Shown here: piece by piece, positions 1 to 13,511 of the stretch
Numbering within the stretch: position 1 is the first letter of the stretch
How the letters are laid out: each line of letters opens with the position of its first letter
DNA from: Eumeta japonica
Taxonomy: Eukaryota; Arthropoda; Insecta; Lepidoptera; Psychidae
NCBI GenBank assembly: GCA_005406025.1
Contig: BGZK01000145.1
Location: forward strand, 1-64,000
Reading direction: 5' to 3'
Length of the DNA stretch: 64,000 bases
Notes under the pieces: model-generated
Told to the model about the DNA's origin: nothing
What the model saw: only the letters and a program-made list of their open reading frames with translations
The model's database searches: none
Program-made: the position numbers and the translations under genes

Positions 1-3000
1 GTGGACGAAGACGGACTGCTTGATGAAACACGCGACACCGACGAACCTGTTTTCCAAATATGTTTCAGTAAATATTCTGTGCTTCTATATCTTTTCTATT
101 CCATATTTTATTATTCACACTAAATACAAAGGTTTCACAATTGCCTATGTTTATACCATTGTTAGGAATTTTATCTTATGAGTTTCCAATTAAAATTGTA
201 ATATAGGGTATACTAATAATTAGAAACACAATATGAACAAACATATAGTAAAATGAATACATTAGCTATAAGATTCTTTTAAAAAACTAAAAGAAATAAA
301 TTAACTTGAAATAAATAGAATAGTGCCCATTGTTTACAACCTGAAAGGTGAAGGTGTTTTGTTTATAAAATAGGCAAATTTTGATTCCTCAATTCTCCAA
401 ATGGGCTGTTATTTCTTTGGTTACTCAAAATTGACATATTTATAATCAACCATGATATAATTAGTTTGTTTACATTTAAAGAATATTCTAGGCCAGTCGC
501 TAACATGTGTACATAAGAGATTGAGGCTTTGGATTTCAATTTTTCTCTCGAAAACTCATGTATTAACAAATGCAATGCGTGTAATGAAAAATCCTCTAGG
601 CACTTCATAACATTATTTTATATCATTGTACAGTTCAATATACAATTCCTATTTGTTTACAATTGCTATTTCAGTTCTAAAACACCGATAGTAATCTATT
701 GTAAAAATATATTTTATTAAATAATTATTGCTTTTTAATAGAATACATTTACTAATGAAATACACCTTGTACAGGGCATAATTTAAAAATAATTTACTAT
801 TTTTAAATTATGCCCTTTGCTTTACTAAATTAGCAACTCATCATTATCAAAAAAATCAAATATTAAAATATATGTTTCATACAACAATCATACCACAGCA
901 TTTAAGGTGATCACAAATTTTATATTAATATTCCTATATTTGTGTATTGGGATGTTCAAGTATTACATAAGCATGCTTGGGAGGGGGATACAATTTTACT
1001 TTTTATGGCAAAGGAAGCAGAGGCATTTAAATTTTACCTAAGATTAAAAATTATAAAACCAGAAAAATGTTTGCAAAACATTATTTATAATTTAAATTAA
1101 TAAATAATACAATTTCTGTTATGATTATACTAAATTTCTTTTCAATTATTAATTAGAATGAGTATTTAAAAAATTAACCTATTCTAAATTTCAAATGTGG
1201 GTAGTCTTTTTGAAAGAACCAACATTTTATTCTGGGGGAACCCCAGAAATAATTTTGATATTTCACAAAAGGTTAAAAAAAATCTTACAGCTTACCATGA
1301 AGAGATTAGGGGGGAGGGGGTATATTTCTTGCGATAATTTAGATGGGGGGTCTGGTCATTGAAAATTTGCTTATGTAAACTTGAACATGTAAAACGATAA
1401 TTTGACTCTAAAAAAATAATGCATACCAAGTGTTTCAGTAAGTTCTGATTTCAAACAAAAATTAGGTATACAACATTTTAAAGTGAAAATTTCTTTGCCA
1501 CATTAGGCGATTTTCACATGAGTCAATTTGCATTATCGCATTACCGACATGCTAATGCATCATGTATGAAAAATCACAATATTAAGGTGTCTATAAATAA
1601 TGTTAACTTTTAATGTTCAATTTGATCATTAAATAATCATACAAAAATAAAACCTTAATATTCGAAGTATGACCCATGGTATTATATGGTCTAGAAACCA
1701 AAGTTCAGCTAGCTCTCTGAAACCTTGATAAAACCATTCCTTGGGCTTATATGCAAAGAATAGCCGCGCTGTATCTACAACGTCTCCTTTGTACTCAATT
1801 TTTTTTCCAAGAAAGCATGTCGCCATGGAAATAAACAGCAATAAGGTCCAGACTAAATGTTGAATGTGGTAGGAGTTCAATACCACCAAGTTCTTAGATC
1901 TTATCTGTGTAACTTTAGCAATGTGATCTAGCGTTGTTATATCGTAAGAGCAGCCATTTTCGGTTTATTAAACCTGAATATTTTTTGTGATAAAACATAC
2001 TACATTCATGTCAGCAGTTCACTATATATCTTGGCAGTGATAGTTCGACCATCTAAAGTTATATTAAAGTACACTAAATATTCATAGTTCCACCGGACAC
2101 ATAAGACTTTCTGCTCGAATCGACCTCTCTTCATGATGGATTTAGGTGATTGTCCTTTGTCTTCATGTTTAGATTGTTGAGACAACTCTATTTTTCGTCA
2201 CAAATAATGTTACATTTAATAAAACAATCGTTTTTCTACAGGTTAAGGAGCTGTTTACATACTTGAATCTTGTTTAAATCGTAGGGCACTATGCAACAAC
2301 TTTTGTATGTCTTATTCAATGATTTTAAGTGGAGATGTATGGTGTCAAAAGTCCAAGGGAGCCCAATAATTGACAAGTGCTGGTAATAGGTTTGCTTGTA
2401 CTGATTCTTTTGTGGCCTCAATATCCCATACAGGTGGGCGACCAGTGTATGTGATCTCAATGTAACCAATACTGTGCTATTCATTCAATTCATTCACTGA
2501 CTACATTTTCTCCTTCAATATCATATATCTTCCTTGCTGCCACAGTTGCTTTAAACTTTTGTTTCCAACATCTTAACAATACACAAATTTCATATGCATC
2601 GCATTCCATATATTTCATAATCGAAATGTCTTGGCCCCTCAATCAACACAGACAGTAGCATCAAAATAAAGTAAAACAGTTGTACTCTTCAAAGAACTAG
2701 AGATTTGTCATAATGACATGTATAAAAAGAAGCATATTTAGTTAATAATATATATAATTATGAAAAGCGACATTACTTATGAAACACCCTCAGCAAGTTT
2801 GGATCACCAACGTCTTAATGTTAACAGCATATATATGACAATTAAATAATACATGAAAAACCTTTTGTATATGTAGATCATATAATTTTTTTCAATTGCA
2901 ACATCATTTTTTTTTTTAATTAAAATACTTAAATTTTCCAATTCAAACCTAAATGTGCACTGTAACTTTAATTTCAAATTTACTGAACTTGTGCATTTTG

Positions 3001-6000
3001 ATTGATAAATAAAACCTATAAAAATGTACATAATTGTTGTTTTGAGTACATAGATGTGAAATGTTCATTATTTTAATTTAAGAACTGTGTGACATTTTAA
3101 TTTTTGATATTAAAATTAATCTAAAAAGCATAAAACAACTGTTACTTCATAGTTTGAACAGTTTCCAATGACCATCTTCTTTTTTGTATATTAAATCATA
3201 TCTCATTCAAAAAGTTTTATTGAAACTTAATAGTAAGATATATTTAACTTTATTTTAAACAATTATTCACATTCAAAAATATGTTTATAAAGCTCTAAAT
3301 TTTAGCAATGAACTGTGATAGCAATAGTAATATTAAAAATCTCACCAGAGTGTGTAGTGTGCATTTGGGCAGATGTCATATATTTGGAGGGTGGAGGTTG
3401 CATTGCAGATGCATCGTACCATTTTAGTACATCTAAAACTGCCTGAGGATTGCTCTTCTGTTCTTGCTTGCTGATGTTGGATGCCATTAAAAGCCTTGCC
3501 CATGCCTCAGGCATACCCTGCGACAAATATCATTTACATAAATATACTGCATTGAAAAATTTTATGACAATGTACACTAATATTATAGCTTATTCACTTC
3601 ATTCTAATATATAATGTGGAAAAAAAATTATTTCATATATATTTTAATACAATATGTTAAACTATTACATATTTTATTATTTTTTTATTTTGGTGAACCC
3701 TGTATTTAAGAATGTTTGCATGCGTAATATAGGTATATATATTAAACATGCCATAAAAAAAATTATACAACATGCAGGAAAAAGCAATAAACAAAATAAA
3801 TGATTTAAGTGTAATAGAACCGATTTTACAAATTATAATTCAATAATAATTTGGAAGAAAAATAACATTTTTTCCTAATTTTATATTTTTCTTTTATTCT
3901 TGAATAGTTTTTACACATCATTTATTATAAACAAAGACATGTGTGCATGCAAACACATGCACACTCAAACACAAACAACTTTAAAATGAGCACATCAATA
4001 ATTAAACACATTTTCATTTAGCATGTGCAAGATGACATTAACCTCTTGGTTAGGCTTTGTTAGTTAAAATTTGATATTATTCATGAATAAAGAGATTTTA
4101 ATCCGATCCCACAATTTGTTGCGATCTCAGTTCCCAGTTCAATCTTGGTTTTGTTCTCAATTTAGATGCCACTCCATCTCAATTATAGTCCTAATCCCAC
4201 TCTTAATTCAGCTTGCGGTTTAAACCCACATGAAATGCTATTAAATTTGGGAAAAATTTGAATCTTGCACGGCTGGACAAAAGACATCTTAGAAGTCATT
4301 TAATATTAAACCTATGCACAAATAAAATGTTATTTGGATTGTTTTGTATTTATATTGCTAGGAATTTCTGCATAATATAGGGAATAGTTTCATTATTATA
4401 CACATTGTATTATAGGCTGCACGTGAGGCTTCCAACCTCCGTGCTGAGTCCCGCGAAAGGGGGTTTGATTTATAAATTAAATTTAAAACCAGAGCCACGA
4501 TAACAAAAGTAGAGGGAGAGTTGATCAGTGTCCGTGATGGGCCCATCTGGAGGCCTCCAGAGTAAAAAAAATGAGAATTATTGAAATAGTAACTAAGTAA
4601 ACAGCTATAAATTGCTCGAACAGATATTTGATAATTAATCTAATAAACATAGTTCTGTTGCTGCTGCTGCTTAACTCAAGACCCTGAGTACTAATAACAA
4701 AATCGATTGATAAAAAATCCAATAAAAAATTGATTACAATATATTTATTGGTTGAAATAGAACCCATGTAGGCTAATTAATATTGTATCAAAACAATATT
4801 ATAAGTATTTTATTTGTAATAGAATAACACGGGTTTATTGGAAGAGTGAGTGCAAAAGCTTCTTTTTTAACATATCATCAGAACAGATCTCCAGAGTCAC
4901 AGATTATCAAGGGCCTATCAGCATGGCATGTCTTTAAAAGGGGTACTTTCGCTCTAAGAGATGCCGGAGTGAATAAACAGCATACACACAACACATACAC
5001 AAAAATAAAGGGTTCACCTACTTCAGAGACAGAGAAAATAAAGCAGTATTTAATACTAAAGGCACTGATTGTCTGCCACCATGCATAATATTGCAAGTTT
5101 TGTTATGCATATTTAAAATGAGTGGCGTGAAAGGTTATTGTGTATGAGGATGTCTCAACACAAGCACCTATAGCTCTGTTTTTCTTTACTTTGCCTACAA
5201 ATATGGTGGAAAATATTTTTTTCATAATAGTACCCTAATCCTAAGTTACGCAAATTGTAAACATGTAATTATATATGGTTGAAATATGTAATTGTATATG
5301 GTGAATCGTATACAAATTATATAGATAGTAAGGGTTATAAGGCTAGTTGTTATTGAAGTAAAATTTCTTAGGCGGTGATTCGATAATTGAACAAAAATTG
5401 AAAGTGAAATTTCAAAGACATTTCAGTACATTTTGCTACATGAGAATGAAGAAAAACACAACATAGAGAGAAAGAGAAAGAGCGCTATACTTTGCAATGT
5501 CTAGAGAGTGGAGCAAAAGAGAGCGACATATACTCAACGACATAAAGTGATATAATGAAATACTATGGCACGTGTGCGCATTGTAGATGTATGCGTCAGA
5601 TGCTGTGTATGAACAGCTGAAGTACCACGAGTTGCGTAATTAATATTTATCAATGTGTTTTGTGATTATTTACATTTTGTGTCCTGTGATTGCCTGATTA
5701 TATCCTTGAAGTCGTTTAAGAAATTTCACTTTTATCACATGCACTAAATGCACATTTTTTTTTTTATGAATTTGTTTTATTTTATATGCCAATATCATTA
5801 GCAACATCGTAATAGATGGTGGGTGTTGTACATCGCCTAAACTATGACCAGGGATGATTTAAAACCCAGTTCGACTAGTTCTTTAGGTTTATATATTTTA
5901 ATTAGATAAATAAACATAATATACAAGAATTTAATAATTTTCAGTGAGCATAAGCAGCTGAATGGTTGAAAGAGTCAACTTTGGAATAGGAGGTACTAGC

Positions 6001-8746
6001 TTCTTGACCATAGGCATCTTGACCAATGATTTCCACTGGCTCTAAGCCTTGAAGAGCATGGTAAACCCTTTATCTCAGATGCAGTCACTGCATTGGTGGC
6101 AACAGTTGTTAGTAGCCCTCAACTTACATTAGGCCAGTGGAGCTTAAGCTCCACAACCATCAAAATTAAATAAAAAGATTGTAATAAGATATGCCTTAGC
6201 AGTGGGGTGACCAAAACCTGATATAAGAGACTTTCAAGGAAAAATAATAATAACTAAGTATGGCTGAACCATAATCATGACTAATCGCTTGATACATAAC
6301 ACTCCTGTTTCCACATTATCATTTATTCTGAGCATAATCCCTTTTCTGAAAATGTAAAATTCAATGCGTAAAAGGGATATGTATGCATTGGATTATAAGC
6401 TGGTCATGGTGTTCACACCTAATGCATGAGCGCCTGACTTCTTTCTCATTTTGACAGGAATTCATATGTTATCAAATTTTTGTTATATTAAATACTTACA
6501 TTACTAAATTCATGAAAATGGAATTCTATTTAACTGATTGCCATTAATGCTAACACTTTTATCATTCGGTTGGCTAATCTAAGTGCCATAAATGCAAAAA
6601 TAATATAAATGAATATAATAAAGTATCTTATTTCAATTCACTCTATGATATTATATACCAACTATTAAATCTATTTTTCTGTAAATGTAAAATCCAACTA
6701 GGTATATGTAAACTATGTTAGGGCATTTGTTTGCATCTAAATATAAATCAGTTATAATGCCATAATGCACGACTGGAACCAGAGAAAGCAGATGGAGACA
6801 CAAAAAAAATTGTTGACTCAGATATATAACTATAAAATATAACTAGAATTCAAATATGAGTAAATGCATGTAATATAAAATAACTTTATATGTAATCACA
6901 ATCCACCTTAATGATAATATTAATGATATTCTTTAAAATAGTTTACTTATATTTATTAAAAAACTTTATTAACGATTTTTATAGCAAATTAAATATAAAT
7001 AAATAGAATTGTATTATGCTAACAAAAAATTGCTGTCAAACATTTGGTTGGTCAACTTATTTTTATTGCAAATACATGCAAAACAAATGTCCTTCAAATA
7101 ATAAAAACACTATAAGCTATTACTTACTGTCATAGGCAGCTTGAAACAAAAGCGATAATATATGGGATTCGATACCATATAATTTTAGGTGCAAAATGGC
7201 ACTAGTTCCATGTAAAATTATATTAAACATACAAACTATATATCTATATAGCTATAATGAAGAATGTGTTTGCTTTAGTATTTCTTTCACACATTCTTCA
7301 TAAATGGATGCATTAAAGGGGCATACCATAGTCTTTCTATTTGGAGATCAACTAAAAGTAAACATGCCTCCATTTATGACTGTATTTTACTCTATATTTT
7401 GTATCAAATAATTTTTATTTTTATGCATAATATAGTATTAAAAATGTGTTATTCTCAAGCACTTTTATATGTATGAAATATGTTTATCTCATGGAAATAA
7501 AAGTGTTTTATATATAGCCTTGAACATATCCAAAAATGTTTATAAAAATTTTTACACAAAGAGGTAAAATTGTATTTGCTTTAAAACAAAAACTACAATT
7601 AAGCACTGTGCAAAAAATTAACTAAAATATACTAAATAGCATTTTGTGAAATTAACCTCAATTGGTATATTAAGCGATTGCTTGTATTGCAAAGCACTAA
7701 AAGCTAAAATATTGGAAACGCTTTTCCTGAGTAATTTTTGCACAAGTGTAATTTTGAAGAAAAGTATTATTAAGTGTATATAAATACATAAGTAAATTGT
7801 TCCTAAATCTATTGATCGAAAAAATGGGATATCATATATCAAAATTGGTTTTTCTTATTACAATGTTGGAGAACCTCTACGAGTATTCATATGTCACTAA
7901 AACATTGCTTGCATTAATGTGTATTAAAGAACAAATTTTGTACACAATTATAATGTAAAATAATAATATATAATTTGTATCAAATGGTATTAGAATGATA
8001 TTTCAAATTTTAGATCAGATTAGAGTAGCCAATTACAATTACCTTTTTCTTTAAAGAAAATAAAAATGAAAAATAACAATAGAATATAAAAATGAAATTA
8101 GTCATTAATAAAAAATAATAATCACAACTAAACAATATTTTTTCAATAGACATAAATCATCTTAATAATATAGAAGGATTTTATTGTAATTGCTTTGTTT
8201 AAATACAACATTTCCTTTTGTTACTGTAGATATAAAATATACTAATTAAAGATAGTTGTCGAATTTGTATTAAAAATAAGAGAAAAAAACACTAATATTT
8301 GTCCACTATTCTTAATGTCACAAACAACAAAAATGCTTACTGTAAATTCTCCAGTCACAGCATCAAAACCAACATGTACAGTGTGTTCAAAGTTTGTAGG
8401 GTAGCTTATATTAGGTTTGTTGTCATTATGTGCTGTACTTTTGGAACCTTTTATTTTAGCTTTAAGAGTTTTCTTTTTCCTGTCACCACCATCATCAGGT
8501 TCTGAAATAATACATTATTACATTATGTACTATTATTCACATAATTAAAAGGTTTCAATATAATCAAAACAGTATTATTACAATAATATAAAATAAATCC
8601 AAATCCATAACATACAAACATTGGTGTGACTAACCTTTGGGTAATGGTCTCATATCAACAGAGGCAACAGAATCGCCTCGGTCTGTAGTGCGGTTACTGG
8701 TTAGACGCACAGGAGGCGCCGGCGGCTTGTCTTCATCACTTGACAT
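1..8746 (-). CDS. Pak: p21-activated kinase (Pak), N-terminal part, 4 coding exons, runs off the left edge
   Basis: Pak is a Ser/Thr kinase effector of GTP-bound Rac and Cdc42 that controls actin, adhesion and axon guidance. Four coding exons can be read on the minus strand: 8746-8635, 8501-8341, 3517-3346 and 46 to beyond 1. All junctions are GT..AG and the phases agree. The start ATG is at 8746-8744. Residues 4-14 are acidic then proline-rich ([10 protein letters not shown]), which in this family binds the SH3 domain of Nck. After a Lys-rich stretch (residues 45-58) comes the CRIB motif, [15 protein letters not shown] at residues 69-83, followed by [20 protein letters not shown] and [13 protein letters not shown], the autoinhibitory PBD. 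The fourth exon begins a Ser-rich linker. The kinase domain lies outside the window. Intron 2 (3518-8340) is 4.8 kb and intron 3 (47-3345) is 3.3 kb, both full of repeats. The group I Pak assignment is secure from the CRIB region; no frameshift is seen. Confidence 0.95.
773..816. repeat. Perfect short inverted repeat (hairpin) in Pak intron 3
   Basis: Positions 773-791 and 798-816 are perfect reverse complements of 19 bp with a 6-base loop. The arms start agggcataattt. It lies within Pak intron 3 and belongs to no coding feature. It could be the end-to-end remnant of a small MITE or a simple foldback. Confidence 0.7.
817..3345. other. Pak intron 3, remainder: no gene seen
   Basis: AT-rich intronic sequence between Pak exons 3 and 4. 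The open frames on either strand are short (under 90 codons), lack splice context and have no recognisable motif. No repeat I can name was found. Confidence 0.5.
4095..4225 (+). repeat. Old copy of the 18-bp-periodic interspersed repeat
   Basis: A stretch rich in short steps such as gatcccac, gttcccagttc, gttctcaattt and cctaatcccactct. It has the same alternating C-rich and T-rich texture as the better copies near 25.6, 35.6, 41.7 and 58.9 kb, in the same orientation. It lies in Pak intron 2. It is more degraded than the others, so the assignment is moderate. Confidence 0.45.
5755..6170 (-). pseudogene. Probable processed pseudogene (retrocopy) inside Pak intron 2, parent gene not recognised
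   Basis: Read on the minus strand, a coding-like stretch runs from about 6165 to a TGA at 5943-5941. It ends in [19 protein letters not shown] after [15 protein letters not shown]. One in-frame stop (after HWPNVS) and one frameshift (near ASEIKG) break it. Downstream on the same strand there is an AATAAA at 5781-5776 and, 10 bases later, a pure run of eleven A (5765-5755). Stop codon, 3' UTR, polyadenylation signal and A-tract in order, with broken frames, is what a LINE-mediated retrocopy of an mRNA looks like. I do not recognise the protein and found no target-site duplication. It could also be the 3' end of a short retroelement. Confidence 0.5.
7258..7300. repeat. Short inverted repeat in Pak intron 2
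   Basis: Positions 7258-7269 (tgaagaatgtgt) and 7289-7300 (acacattcttca) are perfect 12-bp reverse complements around a 19-base loop. It is small and may be chance in AT-rich DNA. Confidence 0.4.
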
Positions 8747-9690
8747 TTTGGTGATGTATTTCCTTGAATGCCAAGTATAATAGTAACATAAGTCAACGGA
8801 CTTGCTATTTTGGCATTCAAATTATTATCTGCTATTGTTTAAGCCTCATTAGAAATTATAATATTGACGACAGCAATCCAAAAAGGTGTTCAGATACCCT
8901 AAACTGACATGTATACAGAATTTCACTCTAGAAAATCATCATAAAAATGGTGCATTATCAAAAAAAAGATTTAACAAGATAAATAAAACTTGGTATTACT
9001 CATGGACGCGCCCTGCAAAGGTTTTCATAGTATAAAATATTCTTTTACTATAATTATATTTACCTGGTACCCAAATTAGTACAAAAAATAAACCACAAAA
9101 ATTTAAACTCTATCACATTTCATTTATATTTATCACAAAATTTAGAAGTAAATAAATTGTAAAATAAAGTACAACACTCATATGCATAGAAAGGAAACAT
9201 CGATGACTAGCGCCGCCATTACTACAACCATACCATTCATGTTTTTTTTCAATGTGTATCAATCCGTTAACACTCATCCGGAATAGCCCACATATTGGGA
9301 TAATTCTTGGTTTAGTATCTTGACCAAGATCGTTTAAGTATTTCAATTTAAAAAATCATTCATATATTTAGAAAAGCACCTAGAACAATAATTTTGTGTG
9401 AAACTTGAAAAAATCATAAAACTCATTTAATTGAAAAGTTTAATTTCATGTACATATATTTATAAAAAAAAGTATGTATTATATCGACTATCTGGTACCC
9501 ATAGTAAAAGCTACAAATTGATAGGTAAATAGCGTGAGTTTGTCCTTGGGATGCCTTGATACATAGTTCATGTACAGGGAATACAAGATAGGTAAGAATC
9601 AAGCACATACACTTCATATACGCAAAAAGCTGAGCACGCCGTGTAGTCCTATATATACGTGCTCCTAGATGATAAATATGTATTCTTTTC
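8747..9690. other. Upstream of Pak: no gene seen
   Basis: AT-rich sequence upstream of the Pak start codon. Any noncoding 5' exon and the promoter of Pak would lie here or further right, but I cannot point to a TATA box or a convincing splice donor. Small open frames here have no recognisable motif. Confidence 0.4.
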
Positions 9691-10100
9691 ATAGGTCTGA
9701 ACATACAGTTTTTTTCATACAGGTATTGAAGATCGCTACCAAAAGTAGAATCAGGTTTGGCAGTAAGAGCTTGAAAAGCCAATTAGCATTAATGCCTCCT
9801 AATATTAATGTTAGGGAGGCGAATCGAGTAACTGAGCTACTACTCGGTCCACATACTTTGAGTAGCGCTATTCGGTCAGTCGAATTGTTAGTACGTTGAT
9901 TGTGAAGGCTATCAGTTAAACACTTTGCCTTTTCATTATCGTCGAAGGCGGGAAAAAGATCGTTTCTCAAGAGAAGGGGCAACGTCGTGACCGTATTCTG
10001 ATTTTAGAGCATTCGCCAGTCGCCAGGAAGCCTAATAGGATGGTGAGATATTTTCTATCAGATCGTGCTAGTTATTGTTTCTAACTTTCTTATACGTTTT
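9690..10100 (-). mobile_element. Decayed fragment of a jockey-like non-LTR retrotransposon (ORF2, before the RT core)
   Basis: On the minus strand the segment around 10065-9985 reads like SWRLANALKSEY in one frame. The next segment (about 9985-9860) reads LFPAFDDNEKAKCLTDSLH followed by a Thr/Asn/Ser-rich stretch. In jockey-type elements the same order, ending in a DDNEKAE..ADSL.-type motif, lies between the endonuclease and reverse transcriptase domains. The frame shifts between the two parts, so it is broken. Identification is by memory of family motifs only. Confidence 0.5.
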
Positions 10101-10843
10101 TTAACCATGCATTGAAATGAGCGCAGGCGAATACGATATCCTTCTTTGTGGTACATGCAATAGGCATTAGTAGCAGCATTTTTTTTTCTCAAAAGCCTCG
10201 TGGATTCGTTAGGTAGTTGTTGTTGACTACTGTTCATCGCCGGTGCCCGCTTAGAGCATTAACCCGTGATGCGTCGCAAGATGGTTTGCAAGGAAAGTGA
10301 TTGCATGTGTCATTTCGTACTGTTCATTTGTTATCTTTATATTACCAGGGGATTGGATCCAGTTCGAGTGAATCGATGAATTAGATCATCAAGAGTCATT
10401 TGGTTCCGATTCATAATTATTTTAGAAACCAATAAGGAGTGCTTAGTTGAAAGCTCAATGGTCTGAGTCTAGTTGTTCATCGTATACTTCTATGAGTTGA
10501 ACCCACAGCTACACATTTTTAAATAGTATGACGTCCAGCACGCCTGGCTTACAGATCAGATTTTGTTCTTGACGGAGAGAATGAGTCAAAAGGAAACTAT
10601 TATTTCAAAACCAAGTACGTCTATCAGTGATTTTAGTATACAACTGATAGGGTTTCTTGCGCACGAATTCCAGCTTTCGTGTTTACTCTTTAGGACACCT
10701 GTGATGACGGCCGTCGAGTCTAAGTTAAGAAGCTTCTCCAGAGTCTTAACTTAGGTTCTCTTCACCCGTCCACACACCTATGCACCCTTCCACATAGACT
10801 AACTCTCACACAACTACTTACCCTCATACGCTCTTCGAAAATT
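10101..10843. other. Unassigned sequence
   Basis: Less AT-rich than its surroundings, which suggests transposon remains. I could not connect any frame to a known family. A 63-codon open frame at 10563-10754 has no recognisable motif. Confidence 0.3.
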
Positions 10844-10882
<39 letters not shown>

Positions 10883-10901
10883 ATGTATATGCATATGTGT
10901 G
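10844..10901. repeat. Compound microsatellite (TA)n(TG)n
   Basis: An alternating TA tract is followed directly by a TG tract and then by short mixed tgta/tgca steps. Confidence 0.95.
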
Positions 10902-12730
10902 ATAATTTTGTAGTGATAAACGAAATTAAGTTCACTTATGTAATGCTTGCATTATTAAATGACTACTTATGTTTAAATCTTATCAACATACGGCTGTGAA
11001 ACATTATTATCTCTACATTTAATATATTTCTTAACTGTGTATGCGTAAGTTTTTTTGCTGCGCGGCGAAAGATCTCACGACATTTTTACATACGGCAAAA
11101 ATATTAACAAATAAGCAGGCGCTCGCACTACGGCTTAATAACGCATAAAAAATATTTTTAAAATTGATTCAGTACAAGCAGCTTGTAGTTCTGTTCTTGT
11201 AATTAGATCTCATAAAAAGAAAAAAAAAAAAGATTTTGTGTACATTCTCTTGTCAATAACGTTTAAATAAGGGACAATTCTGTAAAATATTTGGTGATTC
11301 TGTAAAATATTAAAATCGTCATCCTAATTATTAGAATCAATACTCAATGTAGTCATAGTTGCTCCAGAAATACAAAATAAATAATTATAACGTGAAAATG
11401 TCAGCAACTCGCTGTAGTACGCGCAGTCAAAGATAAACTAATGTATTATAACGAACCGATCAACCGTTGCGCCGCAAACAAGTTGTAACTTGTTACAGAC
11501 AGAAAAAATATTTAAAACCTTTTTCTGTATAAAGTTTGTTATTTTATATGGATTTATGTACAATTATTATTCAACTTTTTATATTTTTTTTACACAAATT
11601 TAAATAAATTTCGTTTTATAGATATTCTTAATCGCAGTTTTTTCGAGTGCATATGATTGACGTTTTACTTTTTGTAGAATAAATAAGAAAATGCAATATG
11701 TTTATTTTTCAGATTCTGCAATGAATGAGCGAAATTTTAGACAACTAATTATTTGAAAAGGTCTCTATAAAAAGAAGGGTTAGACAATAATTAAAGTTTA
11801 CATGATTTGCGATTCTTGGACACCTTTGTTTCTCTTATTTTAGAAATGCATTGAGCCTGTTTTTATTAATTATTATTATAAATTAATTATTAAGAAATGA
11901 AGAAAATAAAAATACAAAAAAAGTTTTTTACTTATTTATAATTTAGTGAAAGCTTGGAAGGTACAATTTTATGAATTTAACTTCGTATATCTTTTATTAA
12001 AAAATTTTTTTATAATGTTTTCTTGTAAAAAGTTATCAAATTTTATCACAATTCGTAAAATATACAATATCCATTGGGTCCTAGTACAAATTCTGTGCAA
12101 AAAATGAAATAGTTTGAGTCTCGAGCGCACGGCAGCTCGAAAATAGTGGACCGACGACGGTAGTGCCGTTTCAGATCTATCAGTTGTGGAGTTAAGTTTT
12201 ATGAACACGGGTTTCGACACCTTATCGGTACCTTATCTTAACAAAATATACTAATAATTATGATTGTAAAATATTCGTAAGTGGAAAAGATCAAATAGTA
12301 ATTATAATTAACGCTATTTTTATTTTCAAATTAAATGTTGTGTATTATATATGTTTAATGCTTTTGTAAAACAAACTAAGTTCAATTGCAATAAAATAAT
12401 AGTCAAATCATTTTAAAGTGTCTTTAATGCCACAAAGTAAATTTTAAAATAAAAGTAGGCAAAATACAATCACCGAATAAAAAAAAATGTAAAGGAAATG
12501 GGTGTGAGTTGCCAAGATACTCACGAAGATTGACACGAAAAAAGTGTAAACATATGAACTCGTATCAGTTTGGTTTGGGAAAATTGAGATTGTGCACTGG
12601 TTTTGATCAAAATTCATTTCAAACAATGCTAAAATAGCATAAAACATCAAGTTTAGAAAATGATTGATCAATTTTTTTTATACATGAAATGATTGGCTTG
12701 TAGTAACTGTAATAAGACACATACTTACGA
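10902..12730. other. AT-rich stretch with no gene seen
   Basis: Very AT-rich with many A and T runs. No frame longer than about 83 codons and no motif recognised. Nothing supports a gene here. Confidence 0.5.
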
Positions 12731-12779
12731 TTGTCGTGTTTCCGAATACCGTCGTTCGTAATTACCTTTTTATTGGCGA

Positions 12780-13511
12780 TACCATTCAATATTTCAGCAG
12801 CAAAAATGTCCGTCATGTACAAACTAATACTAACAAATATCACCCACCGTAGCCGAGATATAGTAAATTACTTTCACGGGACTCGTCCGATGATTGAAAT
12901 CTTAGCCCGTATCGTCAGCTGTCCAAACATACACATTGATGCGCCCCTCATACGGACTTACAGTGACGCGCTGTACGCTGTTCACGCCAGCACGTCTCTG
13001 ATGGCTCAGCTCTCTCGCACGGTCCTATGCATACAAGTGTTGATTAGTCCCCATTGTGTGGCGCTCTCATACAACATTAAAGCGCTCACACAACATGGTC
13101 TTATGGTGAAGAATGATGTGTATCAGGTTTACAATGTGTATCAGGCCTGGCATAACATATGCAAGTCCAGTTTTTGCTCATGCACGACCTGATTGACTTT
13201 ATGATCTGCAAATAGTGCAAAATAAATTTTGTAGAAAAGCAGCTGAAGCATCATGGTACGTCAAAAACTTTGTAATTCACCGAGACCAAGAGCTCCCAAC
13301 TATTTCTAAATATATGAAGGACTCATCAGAGCGTTTCTTCGATGTAGCGAGTAGTCACCCTAATCCATTATTAGTTTCGACCGTATCATACGAGCTACCT
13401 CCTCCACATCACTTTTGCAGAAGACTACGGAATGTCCTATTATATCCGCCCGACGATCTCACCTTCGAGGTGGAAAAACTCATAGATTTAATTAAGATGG
13501 CTATTGACTAG
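12780..13511 (+). mobile_element. 3' end of a jockey-like non-LTR retrotransposon ORF2, degenerate
   Basis: The last 98 codons (13215-13511) are open and match the C-terminal region of jockey-clade ORF2 proteins: QNKFCRKAAEASWYVKNF, then IHRDQELPTISKYMKDSSER, FFDVASSHPNPLL, and a final RRLRNVLLYPPDDLTFEVE.. ending at TAG 13509-13511. Just upstream, in other frames, are FAHARPD and MYKLILT pieces that fit the stretch after the RT domain, so the copy has frameshifts. The catalytic RT core (YADD) is missing, consistent with a 5'-truncated insertion. Plus-strand orientation. Confidence 0.8.

Noticed and set aside
9423..9782. Minus-strand open frame of 119 codons
   Set aside because: No recognisable motif, no splice context, and it borders LINE debris; I cannot support a gene.
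12731..13192. A 153-codon frame taken as a host gene
   Set aside because: It precedes and partly overlaps in order a jockey ORF2 C-terminus and fits a frameshifted part of the same retrotransposon.
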